Positions 1-11,000 of a DNA stretch of 64,000 bases are shown piece by piece. The notes beneath the pieces were generated by a model. That model saw only the letters and a program-made list of their open reading frames with translations, was not told the origin of the DNA and searched no databases. How positions within the stretch are numbered: position 1 is the first letter of the stretch; each line of letters starts with the position of its first letter. The translations under genes were made by a program, and so were the position numbers. The DNA is from Bedellia somnulentella (taxonomy: Eukaryota; Arthropoda; Insecta; Lepidoptera; Bedelliidae): the NCBI GenBank assembly GCA_963576735.1, contig OY755189.1, forward strand, positions 2,108,001 through 2,172,000. Direction: 5' to 3'.

Positions 1-895
1 CCGCGAATTTGTGTAAACGCGTAACACGATTTGCGGACGAATTACCTTGAGGATGTTAGGTTTGAGTTTGTTTTGTAAGTGGATAGATATTTAAGTAGTC
101 ATTAAGGTTGGCAGAGATAATGTGATGTTTGAGAATTTTTCTCGAAATGTTTGTATTATGTATGTATATCGTATTTCATATAGCCAATTTAAATGTTTAG
201 TTACACTAGGTTTTAATCATTACATTGTTGGGATAGTGGGAAATTTTATAGCAATCTATCTACTGAAAAACTTGCAATTTAAGTCGTCACTTACCTACAC
301 AATATATGGTGATCATAGTGATACATTTTTGAAGAAAAATCTAATCAAAAAGTACAGAATATAAAAATTTACTGAACCAACTTCAATAACAGTATATAAT
401 TTAGAGTAACACAAAAACGAATTTCTATTAATTCAGTTAGTAATAAAATATTTATTATATTTAATATTTAAAATAAACACATTGTATAAATCAGCAATTC
501 AGATTAATAATCAAAAGACTTTTGTATGACATACTCAGTCTTAAAATCCCCTACTTCTAATTACAGCGCAAGAATACAAAAAAAGACAATGAGACTGACT
601 CCTTTTAAATTTATTCACAGATTATGTATGCAGTTTGCATCCATAATAAACATTCGATAGAAATGTGGGTGACGGGAGCGCCCTAACACATCTCTGGCTG
701 TATACGATGGATTAGAAATCCCGCCCAGCAGTTTTGTAGAGTCCGCCCGGCTTGCCTGGGATGTTTGAGAAAGCTTGTAATATTTTCTTTCATGCTCATG
801 CAACAACTGTGCTTTGAGCATAGTGAAAAAGTTTTGGGTAGTTTCAAATATTTGCAAAAAATATATTTTCAAAAAGAAATAGATTTTTTAGATTG
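1..895. other. Gene-free A+T-rich stretch
   Basis: No gene or known repeat is recognised. Short open frames on either strand (122-364 +, 615-872 -) have no recognisable domain and biased A+T composition. I treat them as chance frames. Confidence 0.5.
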
Positions 896-1040
896 GCTGT
901 GTAGTGTCGGCTAAGAATAGCACTACCCCATTTCTTCCAGTGGGTGTACGTATGATGCGACTAACGGTATTGGAGCTTTTAAGAGATTTTTGGGCGATGC
1001 GGTTGGAGACCCATCACCAACAACCTTTATTTTACCATCT
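896..1040 (+). mobile_element. Family A retroposon copy, 3' truncated
   Basis: First copy of the commonest repeat in the window. The family consensus opens GCTGTGTAGTGTCGGCTTAG, runs about 245 bp and ends in a (GTAT)n tail. This copy keeps the 5' 145 bp up to the conserved TTTATTTTACCATCT and then loses similarity. Family membership is by eye against the roughly forty other copies. Confidence 0.85.
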
Positions 1041-1683
1041 CTACGCTTTACGTTTGCTAAGTACCGAATCACTATCTCCCAAAGTTAATTTTGTATGGAG
1101 TCAACAATTTCTTATCCACTTTTGGAAAGACAAAGAGAATTTAAAATATGAATACTGTACACCTCATCTCAACTCAAACGTTCACGCCGTTTATATGCGA
1201 AGGGGTAGGCAGAGGTACTATAGTAAAAAGTATCTCTTCTGAAGTCGACACTACATAGCTAATGCTTATTAAAACAGTTAGTCTCCCATTTACAATAGAT
1301 CAGAGGTTCCAATGAGAATTAATAGCACGAGTAAAAATAATTACTAGGGAGTATATTGCTGCTATCCTCCCTCTTCTACACTCTATCTTATTCAATCCTG
1401 CTACCCTCTCCCACCTCAAAGAGCGTTTCCAATTTCTTCACTGTACACCATGACCTTATATTTTATATTCTTCTGTTAAATACTCCCTCTTATTCAAACA
1501 AAATTTAACAGCTCCTCCTTCACTGTGCAGCATCTTTACTTATGGAATGAGTCGCGATTATCGAAATCTCCACCTATTATCAAAAAGATTGTAAAACAAA
1601 ATTGCCCTACATGAAACACTGAATGATTTTATTATTTTTATATATTTAATATTTTTAAATAATCACTTACTACATTACGTGAT
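1041..1683. other. Gene-free stretch with a family B fragment
   Basis: A+T-rich with no gene. At about 1170-1225 there is a short minus-strand piece of the family B SINE 3' end (CGTTCACGCCG followed by GGCAGAGGTACTA). Confidence 0.45.
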
Positions 1684-1931
1684 GCCGTGTAGTGTCGGCT
1701 TAGAATAACACTACCCCATTTCTACCCGTGGGTGATCGTAAGAGGCGACTAAGGGAATAGGGGCTTTTTAAGTGATTTTTGGGCGATGTGGTCGGAGGCC
1801 CGTCACCAAAGACATTTATTATTACCATCTTTCCCCCAATCAACTTCCAAAAGTGGCTGAGAATTTTCTCATTCCAAAGCTCTGGCTAGCCCGTTAAGGG
1901 ATTTATAGCCGTGAGAATATGTATGTATGTA
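1684..1931 (+). mobile_element. Family A retroposon, full length
   Basis: Runs from GCCGTGTAGTGTCGGC to GCCGTGAGAATATGTATGTATG. It belongs to the subfamily carrying CCCGTGGGTGATCGTAAGAG in the middle. Nothing coding inside. Confidence 0.9.
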
Positions 1932-2606
1932 CATTACATACAACCTCGCTGCAATGTTGCTCAAACAGCAAACATACTCAACTCATAGATGTTCTAATAA
2001 AAACCGTAGATAAGTTATGCGCGCTCATAAGTGGCACTTATAAAACAGGCTAAATGGCTCATCTGACTTTAGTCACACACTAGCTGCCGTTGCAATCGTT
2101 TACCTGTTTTGGCGTCTTTGTTTATCAAAAAATGTGTTGCTGTCGTGATGAATGACATTTTAATTATAATTTATATTAAATTAGGTGCATCTTGTGTATA
2201 GCTCTGAATTATTCTTAGTCAAACGGTCGTCTTAGTGTCATATTTCAAGTCGGTACAGAGAAAATATGTTTATCTCTTTTTAGCGCTTGCTATAAGATGT
2301 GCTATCTCACCTACATTTCAAATGTATTTCTTGGTGTGCTGTTAGGATATATTTCTAGTGGTGTGCGTACGTCTGCCGCAATCTGTGCCACTCGTAAGCG
2401 CCAGTTTCCTTGTAAATAACCTATCTAACGTTTTTTTAGTACATCTATGTACTCAACTAATAGTCGTTAACTATTGGATATAGGCCTAATCATAAGGACA
2501 CGGTGCCATAAAAAGGTTTATCAAGACTAACAATTCATGAATTCCTTCCAACCGGAAAAATTAAGGGTTTCATCCATTTTCATCATTATAAATAAAAGTT
2601 TGTTTT
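1932..2606. other. Gene-free stretch
   Basis: Intergenic sequence with no frame, tandem array or recognisable repeat. Confidence 0.5.
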
Positions 2607-2692
2607 AAAAATGTGGATTTTTTTATTCCGAAGCTCTGGCTACCCATTCTAGGGATTTATAGCCGTAAGTATTATATGTATGTATGTATGTA
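2607..2692 (+). repeat. Family A 3' end fragment
   Basis: Only the last ~85 bp of the family remain: AAGCTCTGGCTACCC, the terminal hairpin block and a (TATG)n tail. It is 5' truncated, as retroposons often are. Confidence 0.8.
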
Positions 2693-2736
2693 TAAATAAA
2701 AATTCAATTGTTTGTCAATATAAAGAACAAATAGGA

Positions 2737-2802
2737 AACGCAAACACTACTTAAACGTGTAAAAGAAATAAAGGATAGAAGAATTTCGCGCTGGCAGCCA
2801 TT
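2737..2802 (+). repeat. LINE 3'-end block leading into a tRNA-like sequence
   Basis: Contains AAAGGATAGAAGAATTTCGC, found again immediately before the second tRNA-like sequence at 18064. At 17945-18010 that block follows a LINE C-terminal coding tail, so I read it as LINE 3' untranslated sequence. Confidence 0.5.
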
Positions 2803-2873
2803 GACACGGTAGCTCAATTAGCAGAGCGACGGCGGCGTAAACCCGAGGTCGCGGGTTCTATTCCCGCCTGTGA
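2803..2873 (+). repeat. tRNA-like sequence (copy 1 of 3), SINE or tRNA pseudogene
   Basis: Shows an A-box-like TAGCTCAATTAG, a B box GCGGGTTCTATTCCCGC with a good T stem, and a pairing acceptor stem (GACAC/TGTGA region). The anticodon arm is abnormal: the loop is too long. It is followed by AAATTTTTCTTTCC, as are copies at 18064 and 40741. A functional tRNA is unlikely; a repeated element is more likely. Confidence 0.6.
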
Positions 2874-3062
2874 TGAAATTTTTCTTTCCTTTTTTTATTC
2901 TTTATTTATTCAAATATCTGTTAACAGCATTAGTGGCGTAGTGGTAGAGCAATAGGGTCTCCATAGTACAGTACACTGTCTGAGTAAAACGTATATACTC
3001 CGCAAGCATTTATTAAAATCAAATGACTAATATTTTTTTGCTATAGTACATACAATTATATA

Positions 3063-5484
3063 TAATAATAATAATAATAAATGTTTTTATTTGTCTCTTA
3101 AAATACAACAATACAAGAAAATAAAGTAACAAAGAAAACAACAATGATATCAAACAACAGACAAAAAGGTGCAAAGCTCGTTCTATCCACAACAAGCAGA
3201 TAGCTTCGCTTTTCAGCTCTGACCTATAACTTAAAACTACTTATATCTAAATTAAATTAAGGTGAACATGATATTTTGCAATGTAATCAAAATGTGCACA
3301 TTGCAATTACAGTTTGTTTTATTATTATCTCCTATTAGCACAGATGATTACTTTATATAGTTTTAGATAGATAATTAATGTATATATACGTATGTATATA
3401 TAGCATATAGTATAAATAAATATAAATATGTATATATTTATATATAAAAGATAAGTATAAATAATGGTTAAAGTATCATATTAAAGAATTTATAGAATTT
3501 TAACATTTGATGTACTTACATAAATAAAAATAAGAGTATCTCAAGGTGTAACACAACCATACTGGACTTTAAATTGATTTTGCTGCAACACAATAAGCCA
3601 TTTTCGCATTCTACTTTTAAAAGTGTGAGGTGTTTTGGCTTCTTTAATTGGCGGTGGAATATCGTTCCAGCATTTGGATGCTGCTAGTTTAAAGCAGCCC
3701 TTCGTCTTTGTAAGGTTGTGTTTTGGTAATAGAAGAACATTACGACGCTGCCGATTTGAAAAAGAAAGTTTATTAAATAAATATTCAGGCACTCCTCTTT
3801 TAATGACTTTGTACATAAAACAAGAAAATTTAAGATTTCTCGTGTTTCTCGTATTTAATATATTTTTTTGGAGCAAATATGGTGTAATGTGTTTTCTTCT
3901 GGGAATGTCATAGCAGTAACGCATACAAGCATTTTGAACCCGTTGTATTTTGTTTTCGGTTTGTTTCTGAATGCAAGGACCTTATACAATATAACAATAG
4001 ACAAGTTGCGACATAACTAAACTCTCACATAACTGAAGTCGGATGCTAGGACTGATGTAGGATCTAATTTTATATAAGCTACTGAGGGCAGAGAAACTTT
4101 TGGAGATTTTGAGATCTACGTGTTTATGAAAGTTTAGGTTTTCATCTACGTAGAGACCAAGGTTTCTAACACAATTTTGAAAAGGGACCTTAGTACCATC
4201 AACTATTATGGACGGATTAAGCTCCTTGATTTTGCTTACTTGACTGGCCGTACCACAAATAATAGCCACGGTTTTATGTGGGTTAATGGTGAGATGATGC
4301 TTTCTTGACCAGTCTACTATGGATTCAATGTCACTATTCAACTTGTTTACACCGCATGTAAAACCTTCCCTATTTGTAGGTATCTTCGCATAGATCTGGG
4401 TGTCATCGGCGTACAGGTGGTATTCACAATGTTGAATTACCTTAGTTATACTGGCCGTATACATAGAAAAGAGGGTCGGACCAAGAATGGATCCCTGGAC
4501 TACGCCACGTGATATAGGAAGCGGGCTAGAATATTTTACAATGCCACTTGAATCCACTGTTTTGACTACTTGTGATCTGCCAGAAAAATAGGATGAGAAC
4601 CAATCACAAGCTGCTACAGAAAATCCAGCGGCTCGTAATTCAGATATCAAGAGTGGGGGGTAAATACTGTCAAAGGCGCGTGTATTGTCAAGTAATACTA
4701 AAAGAGAAGAGTGACCACTGTCGGAAGAAGTAAGTAAGTCATCAATAATATGCAAAAGAGCTGTGGAGGTGCTATGTTGTGGCCGAAAACCAGATTGAAG
4801 TGAAGGAATAATGCGGAATGATTCTAAATATACTGTGATCTGTTTTAGTACAATTCCTTCTAATACTTTAGAGAAAGCCGGTAGTATACCTATAGGCCTG
4901 ATATCGCTCAGCAATTCAACAGTGCTTTTTTTGGGTATCGGGGTAACCATGGAGCATTTCCACGCCTGTGGAAAACTACCTTCTAGCAAAGATTTGTTTA
5001 AAATCGTAGTAATTGCATAGAGGGAGTACGGTAGAGTCAGTTTTATCATAGATATAGAGATTCGGTCCGACCCCTCTGAGTCAGATATACACTTTTCAAT
5101 AAGGCGGGCTACTTCAGCTTCAGATACAGATACAAAATGAAATTCAGGGTTATTCGAGTTAGGTTCGATTTTATCGTCGTTATTAGAAAAAGACTTATCA
5201 ATAAGGGGAACACTATCTATAAAAAATTGGTTCAGAATATCAGGATCCGAAAGATGTTGCGGTATCGTGCCCATACGAGATGGTTTAATAACTTTGTTTA
5301 TATGACGCCACATTTTAGCTGGGTTTGAATGGTTGTTATTGACATATGAATCAAAGTATTTTCGTTTCTCTATTTTCATAGCCGTATTCACCCTATTTCG
5401 CATATCACGGTAGTAACTATATGAGCTTTCTGTTTTAGTTCTTTTTGCTTCTAAATTTGCGTCATCAACAATTATAGCAATCAC
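3063..5484 (-). mobile_element. 5'-truncated LINE (jockey/CR1-like) with (TTA)n tail
   Basis: Minus-strand non-LTR retrotransposon. It has the reverse-transcriptase body and C-terminal region, a short A+T-rich 3' UTR, and ends in a (TTA)n tail at 3063-3082. No endonuclease domain is present, so it is 5' truncated near 5484. A family B piece abuts its 5' end. Confidence 0.85.
3541..5484 (-). pseudogene. LINE reverse transcriptase, broken by one frameshift
   Basis: About 500 codons (5484-3982) carry the RT fingers and palm: RPIGILPAFSKVLE, a motif A with Asp before NTRAFDSI, motif B RGVVQGSILGP and catalytic YADD. The frame then stops at 3982-3984. A second frame resumes just downstream with the usual jockey/CR1 C-terminal region (ACMRYCYDIPRRKHITPYLL, then CWNDIPPPIKEAKTPHTFK) ending at 3541. 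One indel near 3985 separates them. The catalytic residues look intact, so decay appears recent. The exact clade is not certain. Confidence 0.85.
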
Positions 5485-5492
5485 AAAACAAC

Positions 5493-5665
5493 AAACGTGA
5501 TAGCTGAGTGGTTAGAGCACCGCCTATCATGCAGACAGTCGGTCCTCACGATGTTTTCCCTCACCGTTAATAAGCACGATAAATTAACCACACATATGAC
5601 TTTAGAAACGACAATACTGTAGGCCCGACCCCGGACTTGAACTCTCGTCGTCTGAACGATGAGTG
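5493..5665. repeat. Rearranged family B SINE: head (+) joined to inverted body (-)
   Basis: 5493-5543 is a plus-strand tRNA-like head (GTGATAGCTGAGTGGTTAGA). From 5544 the body runs on the minus strand (CCTCACGATGTTTTCCCTCA through the head region near 5640). The two halves are therefore in opposite orientation, an inversion or a double insertion. Confidence 0.6.
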
Positions 5666-5859
5666 ATGTTCTTAATAATTACCCACAACTTTATATTTTA
5701 ATTCCTTTCGCCGTTAGAACTTATGCTGTAAGGGCGAGGCGCTTCTCTCTAATCGCATAAATTGGCACCGAACGCCTAGACATTAAATTATTCACTGCCC
5801 CATTTACCGTATTACCCATTTTCACTCTTCTTCGCTATCATCACACTTTCCATCCCTAC

Positions 5860-6050
5860 CAACTACTAACCAAACTTTCCAGATATACAAGTGCAGATTC
5901 TTTCACTTGTTTCACTTTTTTACCATCAATCTCAACCAGGCTTTCTGTCATATTTTCCGCCCTTTTGTTTGTTCCAACATTCGTACAAAAGATATCACTC
6001 AATAATAATGTTTTAAAAAAACCCAATAAACGCCTTAAACTTAGTTTACT
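5860..6050 (-). repeat. Possible RTE-like LINE fragment
   Basis: A minus-strand frame contains VEIDGKKVKQVKESALVYLE, resembling the segment between palm and thumb of the RTE-like LINE family seen at 36186-37115. Only about 40 residues look similar, so this is weak. 5666-5859 shows nothing recognisable. Confidence 0.35.
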
Positions 6051-6056
6051 CTTTGT

Positions 6057-6266
6057 CAGTGTCGGCTCGGCTGAGAATAGCACTTACTATTGGTGTCGTC
6101 AGAAGTGACTTAGGACTTTTAAGTGATTCTTGGGTTGTGGCTGGATACTCGTCACCAATTACTTTCATTATTTCCCAAACTTTTCACAACTGAACTGCTA
6201 AAAGTGGTTGAAGAAATTTTAGTTCTGAAGTTTCGGTAACCCTTTTTCGGGGTATTAGGCCTTGAA
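6057..6266 (+). repeat. Degenerate family A copy
   Basis: Recognisable from GAGAATAGCACTT, the GTCGTCAGAAGTGACTTAG block and the TCGGGGTATTAGGCC end. Strongly diverged, so an old insertion. Confidence 0.6.
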
Positions 6267-6635
6267 TAATAATATAATAAAAGTTGTGGTAGTTTAGTAT
6301 GTGATGCTTAACATTAAGATCAGAATACTACGAACATTTTATTTTAACCCCTCAGAGGAACACCGTTAAAAACTTTAAATTTACATTTCCGCCATTTACA
6401 ATTACAATTCATCGATCCCGGCGGCGGCTACAATACAGCATGCAAGAAAAGTCTTTATTATTTTATTTTTTTTATTCATCACAAATAACGTTTTAAGTGG
6501 CGCACTACGACAAAGGCGCGGGGGCGCCTCTCAACCGTTGACGGAATTTCATATTTAGAAGCAGACGTGCCCGGGCGCCTTTCAACCGCTGAAGGGCTAA
6601 TAATCTAAAAATAACAAAATGTGAATATATATATA
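6267..6635. other. Gene-free stretch with an imperfect GC-rich direct repeat
   Basis: GGGCGCCTCTCAACCGTTGA (about 6522) recurs about 50 bp later as GGGCGCCTTTCAACCGCTGA. The rest is A+T-rich. Function unknown. Confidence 0.4.
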
Positions 6636-6768
6636 TGTCCATGCAAAACGTGGGTACTCTGAACACCAGGTGACAAATTCACGTGATGTTCAGAAGTATT
6701 AGTACCTCTGCCAACCCCTTCGGGGATATTTGGCGTGAACGTTTATGTTTTTTTATGTTATGTTATGA
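6636..6768 (+). mobile_element. Family B SINE, 3' half
   Basis: Runs from GTCCATGCAAAACGTGGGTA to the 3' end GCGTGAACGTTTATG, followed by a (TTATG)n tail. 5' truncated: the tRNA-like head is missing. Confidence 0.8.
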
Positions 6769-8015
6769 ATATTATATTAATCCTTTCATTTCAATCACCA
6801 CATTTAATTGCATTAAAAACCTTTTGATTTTATTATTACGGTTAACTTTTAATTTGGGCATGGAAATGCTATCTAAACAGGAATGCGCACTGACGTCCTA
6901 AAGTTTCCTCAATAAGAATGGCTAGTTAGCTGTGTCTCGTTTTAAGTAGGGTGATCATCTGTTGGTGTTTTAATGAGAGTTCCTCTAAAAGTTACAAAAA
7001 CACTTATATTTACATACATTAATATTGTTAGTTAGTAGATTATAAAAGAAGGGGAGCCAGTGCTTGAGAATGAAAATTTCTTCAGCCACTTTTTAAAGTT
7101 GAGTAGAGAAAGAATGGAAAAATCTTTTTTTTTTTCTTTTTTTTTCTTTCCTTTTTACGATCCGGGGCAGAAAAATATTTGTGTTATGTCAATCCGACAC
7201 TACACGGTATCTTATTTCACTTATATTATTTATTTGAAAAAGAAAGGTCACCATATTTTTCACCATATTTTGCTCTGCTCACTATTTTCTTAGTTAAATG
7301 ATAAAAGCTCTAAAACACAATTATAAGGTTTCCATGGGGATACCCGTTAAAAATATTATTAAATTTAACTGATTACCAAACTTAATAAATAATTTATGTT
7401 TAAGTTGATAGACGATGATAATAATTAATTTTTTTTATTAAAAAGCAATAGTTAGTAACTTGCTTTTTATAAAATATGCCCTATAAATAAGTTTGAACTT
7501 GTTTTTCTTTGAACTTAATCTCGACTGGCAACCGCGCGGGACACACTCCTCTAGTTCGGGCTCTCGATCTAGGACGTTTCTCTGCTTGACAGTATTCAAA
7601 AGATTGTAAGTTTTATTGCAACGTAATAAATTGCATTATTGTGTACCATATTTTTGTGAGTGCGCGCTCCTGTTTAGTTAGTACTTTCATGAATTTGGGT
7701 TTCCCTTTACGTTTCCTAACGTTACGATTTTCACGGTTATTGAAATTTAGTCACTCATCATCAGGTTTTTGTTCTCTATGTAATAGAATAAGGACCACAT
7801 AATGGACGTAAAATTAATGTATTGGCTGAAAAAACTAAATATCATTTGTCCAAAAAAAAAAGATGACCTGTCACATGTCATTTTAACTTATCTTATATGT
7901 CATTGACCGTGACCGATATCTAGCTCGTAGGGTTTCTATTTCTAATGGGATTACATTATTAAATATTAGCTTTTAGTATTGTTCTAAGTATTTAATAACT
8001 ACTACATTACCTAAA
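6769..8015. other. Region upstream of Ncln
   Basis: At 7060-7207 there is a decayed minus-strand family A copy interrupted by a poly-T run, ending ATCCGACACTACACGG. The rest is A+T-rich. The Ncln promoter and 5' UTR should lie just before 8016, but no confident core promoter motif was found. Confidence 0.4.
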
Positions 8016-11000
8016 ATGTGGCTCGACGAAGCGGATGGCTTTGCTGAGCTCTTCAAGGGCTATTTGCCTTATTATGTACTTGTAGCATTGCCCATATTCT
8101 TTATAATGTCTCCGGTGAACCAAGTAGCTGCAGCTCATGACTTCTCTGTCTACAGGATGCAGCAATATGATCTCCATACAGTGCCTCATGGTAACGTAGT
8201 TGTGTATTATATAAATTTTGTTTTTACTATAAGTGTAATCCATTTGAGGTTATATACTGAAGTATTCATTTTTGCCCTTACTTCTCTGGGAAGTGTATTA
8301 GGCATCTCTTAAATTACACTTCACACTCTCCGAGAAGTATTGTGCATTTTTTTCTTTTAGTTAGGTATGCAAGTATGCTAGGCTGTTCAATAGGTATTTA
8401 AAATTCTGTATGTCTATTGGTTTATTTCAAATTCCTATTTCTATTAAGATATCATACAAAATTACTCAGAAAGCCAGCAAAAGAGATTTTTATTACCTCA
8501 CAATCACTGTACTTGTTCCAAATAACTTTGAAGATAAGATTAAAACTGGAAATCTTGATATTAATATGGTCCAGTTATTAGGAAGGTGTCTGTAAATATT
8601 TATGGTTCTCATAGGAAGGATCCTACTACTATTATATTAATAAAATGCCCCCATGCATGCCTTAACCCTTGTGGTATAGTAACTCTGTCTGTCCGTCTTT
8701 ATGTTGAAGCTAAGTTTCACTTATTGAATCCCACACTTTCATTTTATATTATTTTGTATAATTGATATATAATCACAGCCATCATAGATTTAGTTATATT
8801 TTAATATGTATTTAGTTTATATCTTCATTATAGGTAAATGTTATAATAAGTACCGACTTTTTTTTTTTCTTATTCTACTGTTTCTGATTGTTGAGATGCC
8901 TCAAATGTCACTCTATAATGGTGCTGGCTGAAAATCAGTACTGTGAGTTGAAGGCATACAGAAAATGCTGAGACAGTACCGATTCGCTGTTGCAGTGGCG
9001 CAAGAAGTACTGATACTCTGTATCTTATACTTTTGTGTTACAATGTTGTACTTGTGCTTTTGTATTTTTATTGTTGTATTTGAATGTGTATTTGTAAAAT
9101 AATTGTTCTGCTTGTGCCTACAACAAAGAATAAACATATTTTCTTTCTTTCTTAAATCCCTTTGTATCACACATATAATAAACTATGATCAGTATAGGGC
9201 AGTGCATGGAAAAGTTTGGTTTACATATGAGTACATATATCCAGATATTACAGCAAAAGGTTGAGTCAGTGCCTATACCTCACAAAACTGGTGTTCAGTC
9301 AGCAACTATTGGATGAAACATTAATGATGATGATGATAATTATACATCTTTATAAATTTTATCATTCCAGGATGCCGTAGCTCAGTCATCAGCATGGAAG
9401 GTCGCTCCGTAAAATCTTGGTCTACTGTTAGACATTGTGTGATGTCGCGCATCCAAGACATCACAATTGACCAGCTCATGGAAATCGGAAGCAAAGCTGG
9501 TGCGCTTGTTCTGGTGTTACCTAAAAATGACACCAATTTAACACCTGAGCAACAAGAGGTTTGTTTAAGTTGTTGTATTTGGGCTATAGATTTGTTCTTA
9601 TGATTATTTTGTACCAATAAAATGGCTGTCATTAATTTAATCTTTATTCTATTATGGTTTTTATAAAACAAAAATTTACATACATATACTTACGGCTATA
9701 AATCCCTTAACGGGGTAGCCAGAGCTTTGGAATGAGAAACTCCTAAGCCACTTTTGGAAGTTGAGTGGGGAAAAGATGGTAATAATCAATAATTGTTGGT
9801 GACGGGTCTCCAACCACATCGCCCAAAATTACTTCAAAAGCCCCTATACCCTTAGTCGCCTTTTACGATCACCCACGGGTAGAAATGGGGTAGCATTATT
9901 CTAAGCCGACACTACACGGCTAAAATAAAACAAAAATTTACTAACTAATAAAATACTCTACATGTTAATAAAAAAAGACAATAAAACTTGGGGCATAAGT
10001 AAAGAGATAATTTATATTAGATCTTTGAAAATCTATTTGCTTCATATTGAAATCTTAATTAAATCAATATTATTTAAAGAATCATATCAAACAAATCTTT
10101 ATACAGTATTTATCTTGTACATATGCATACATATACTCACGGCTATAAATCTCTAGAAGGGTTAGCCAGAGCTACAGAATACGAAATTGCTAAGCCACTT
10201 TTCAAATTTTTGAGTGCAGAACAGACAGTAAAATAAACGTTCTTGGTGGTGGGTCAACAATAGCATCGCCCAAAAATGTATTAAAAGCCCCGATATAGTT
10301 AGTCGCCTCTTACGTACACCCACCGGAAGAAATAGGGTAGTGCTATTCTCAGCAGACACTACAACTTACCTTACCATATGTAAATATTGTGTCATTACAA
10401 ATACCACTAAATCCCCTTAAATTTACAGCACATCCAACTGTTGGAAATGGCAGCGACCACACCAGAGTTCATAATACCGGTGTACCTGATGCATTGGTCT
10501 GAGGAGGCTGAGGAGATCCTGATGGACTTGGAAGACAGTTTTGCGGCTGACAAAGCCTCCACAGCTTTCGAGGCTCTCCTTAATAGTGTTTCATCTAATG
10601 GATATCAGTTTGGTAAGTTATGTAGTTTCTGTAGTTTTATTTTTTGTTTTAAATTACTAAAGATAGATAGCCTTTGATGACATCCGTGGCTTAGTGGATA
10701 GTTATCTAGCTTCTTGGTCAGGAGGTTGCGGGTTCGATCCCGCTGAGAGCAACATTCATGAACATTAATTATTGTTTGTTAGTCTTGGATGTTATTCAAT
10801 GTGTATTATGTAATAACAAAAATATTTTTCAGTTAGACTCCCATAATACAAGTTTTACTTAGTTTGGGGCTAACTTGATTTTTTTATTTATTTATATTTA
10901 TTTATTATGTTTCTTATTTATAAATGGTTCTCTCCTTTGTGCCTTGCATTTTATCATCGTAATAAAGATTCATGCTAGCCCTACAGGATACTCAGAAGCA

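Noticed and set aside
904..1242. 112-codon plus-strand open frame
   Set aside because: Begins inside a family A copy; the same peptide appears wherever the family occurs, and there is no gene context.
2803..2873. Candidate functional tRNA
   Set aside because: Anticodon arm abnormal and the unit is repeated with flanking repeat sequence; treated as an element.
8410..8595. Open frame in Ncln intron 1
   Set aside because: No similarity and no splice context; A+T-rich chance frame.
10678..10752. Candidate tRNA gene
   Set aside because: A and B boxes are good, but the acceptor stem is poor, the implied anticodon is unlikely and no terminator follows; kept only as a SINE head.
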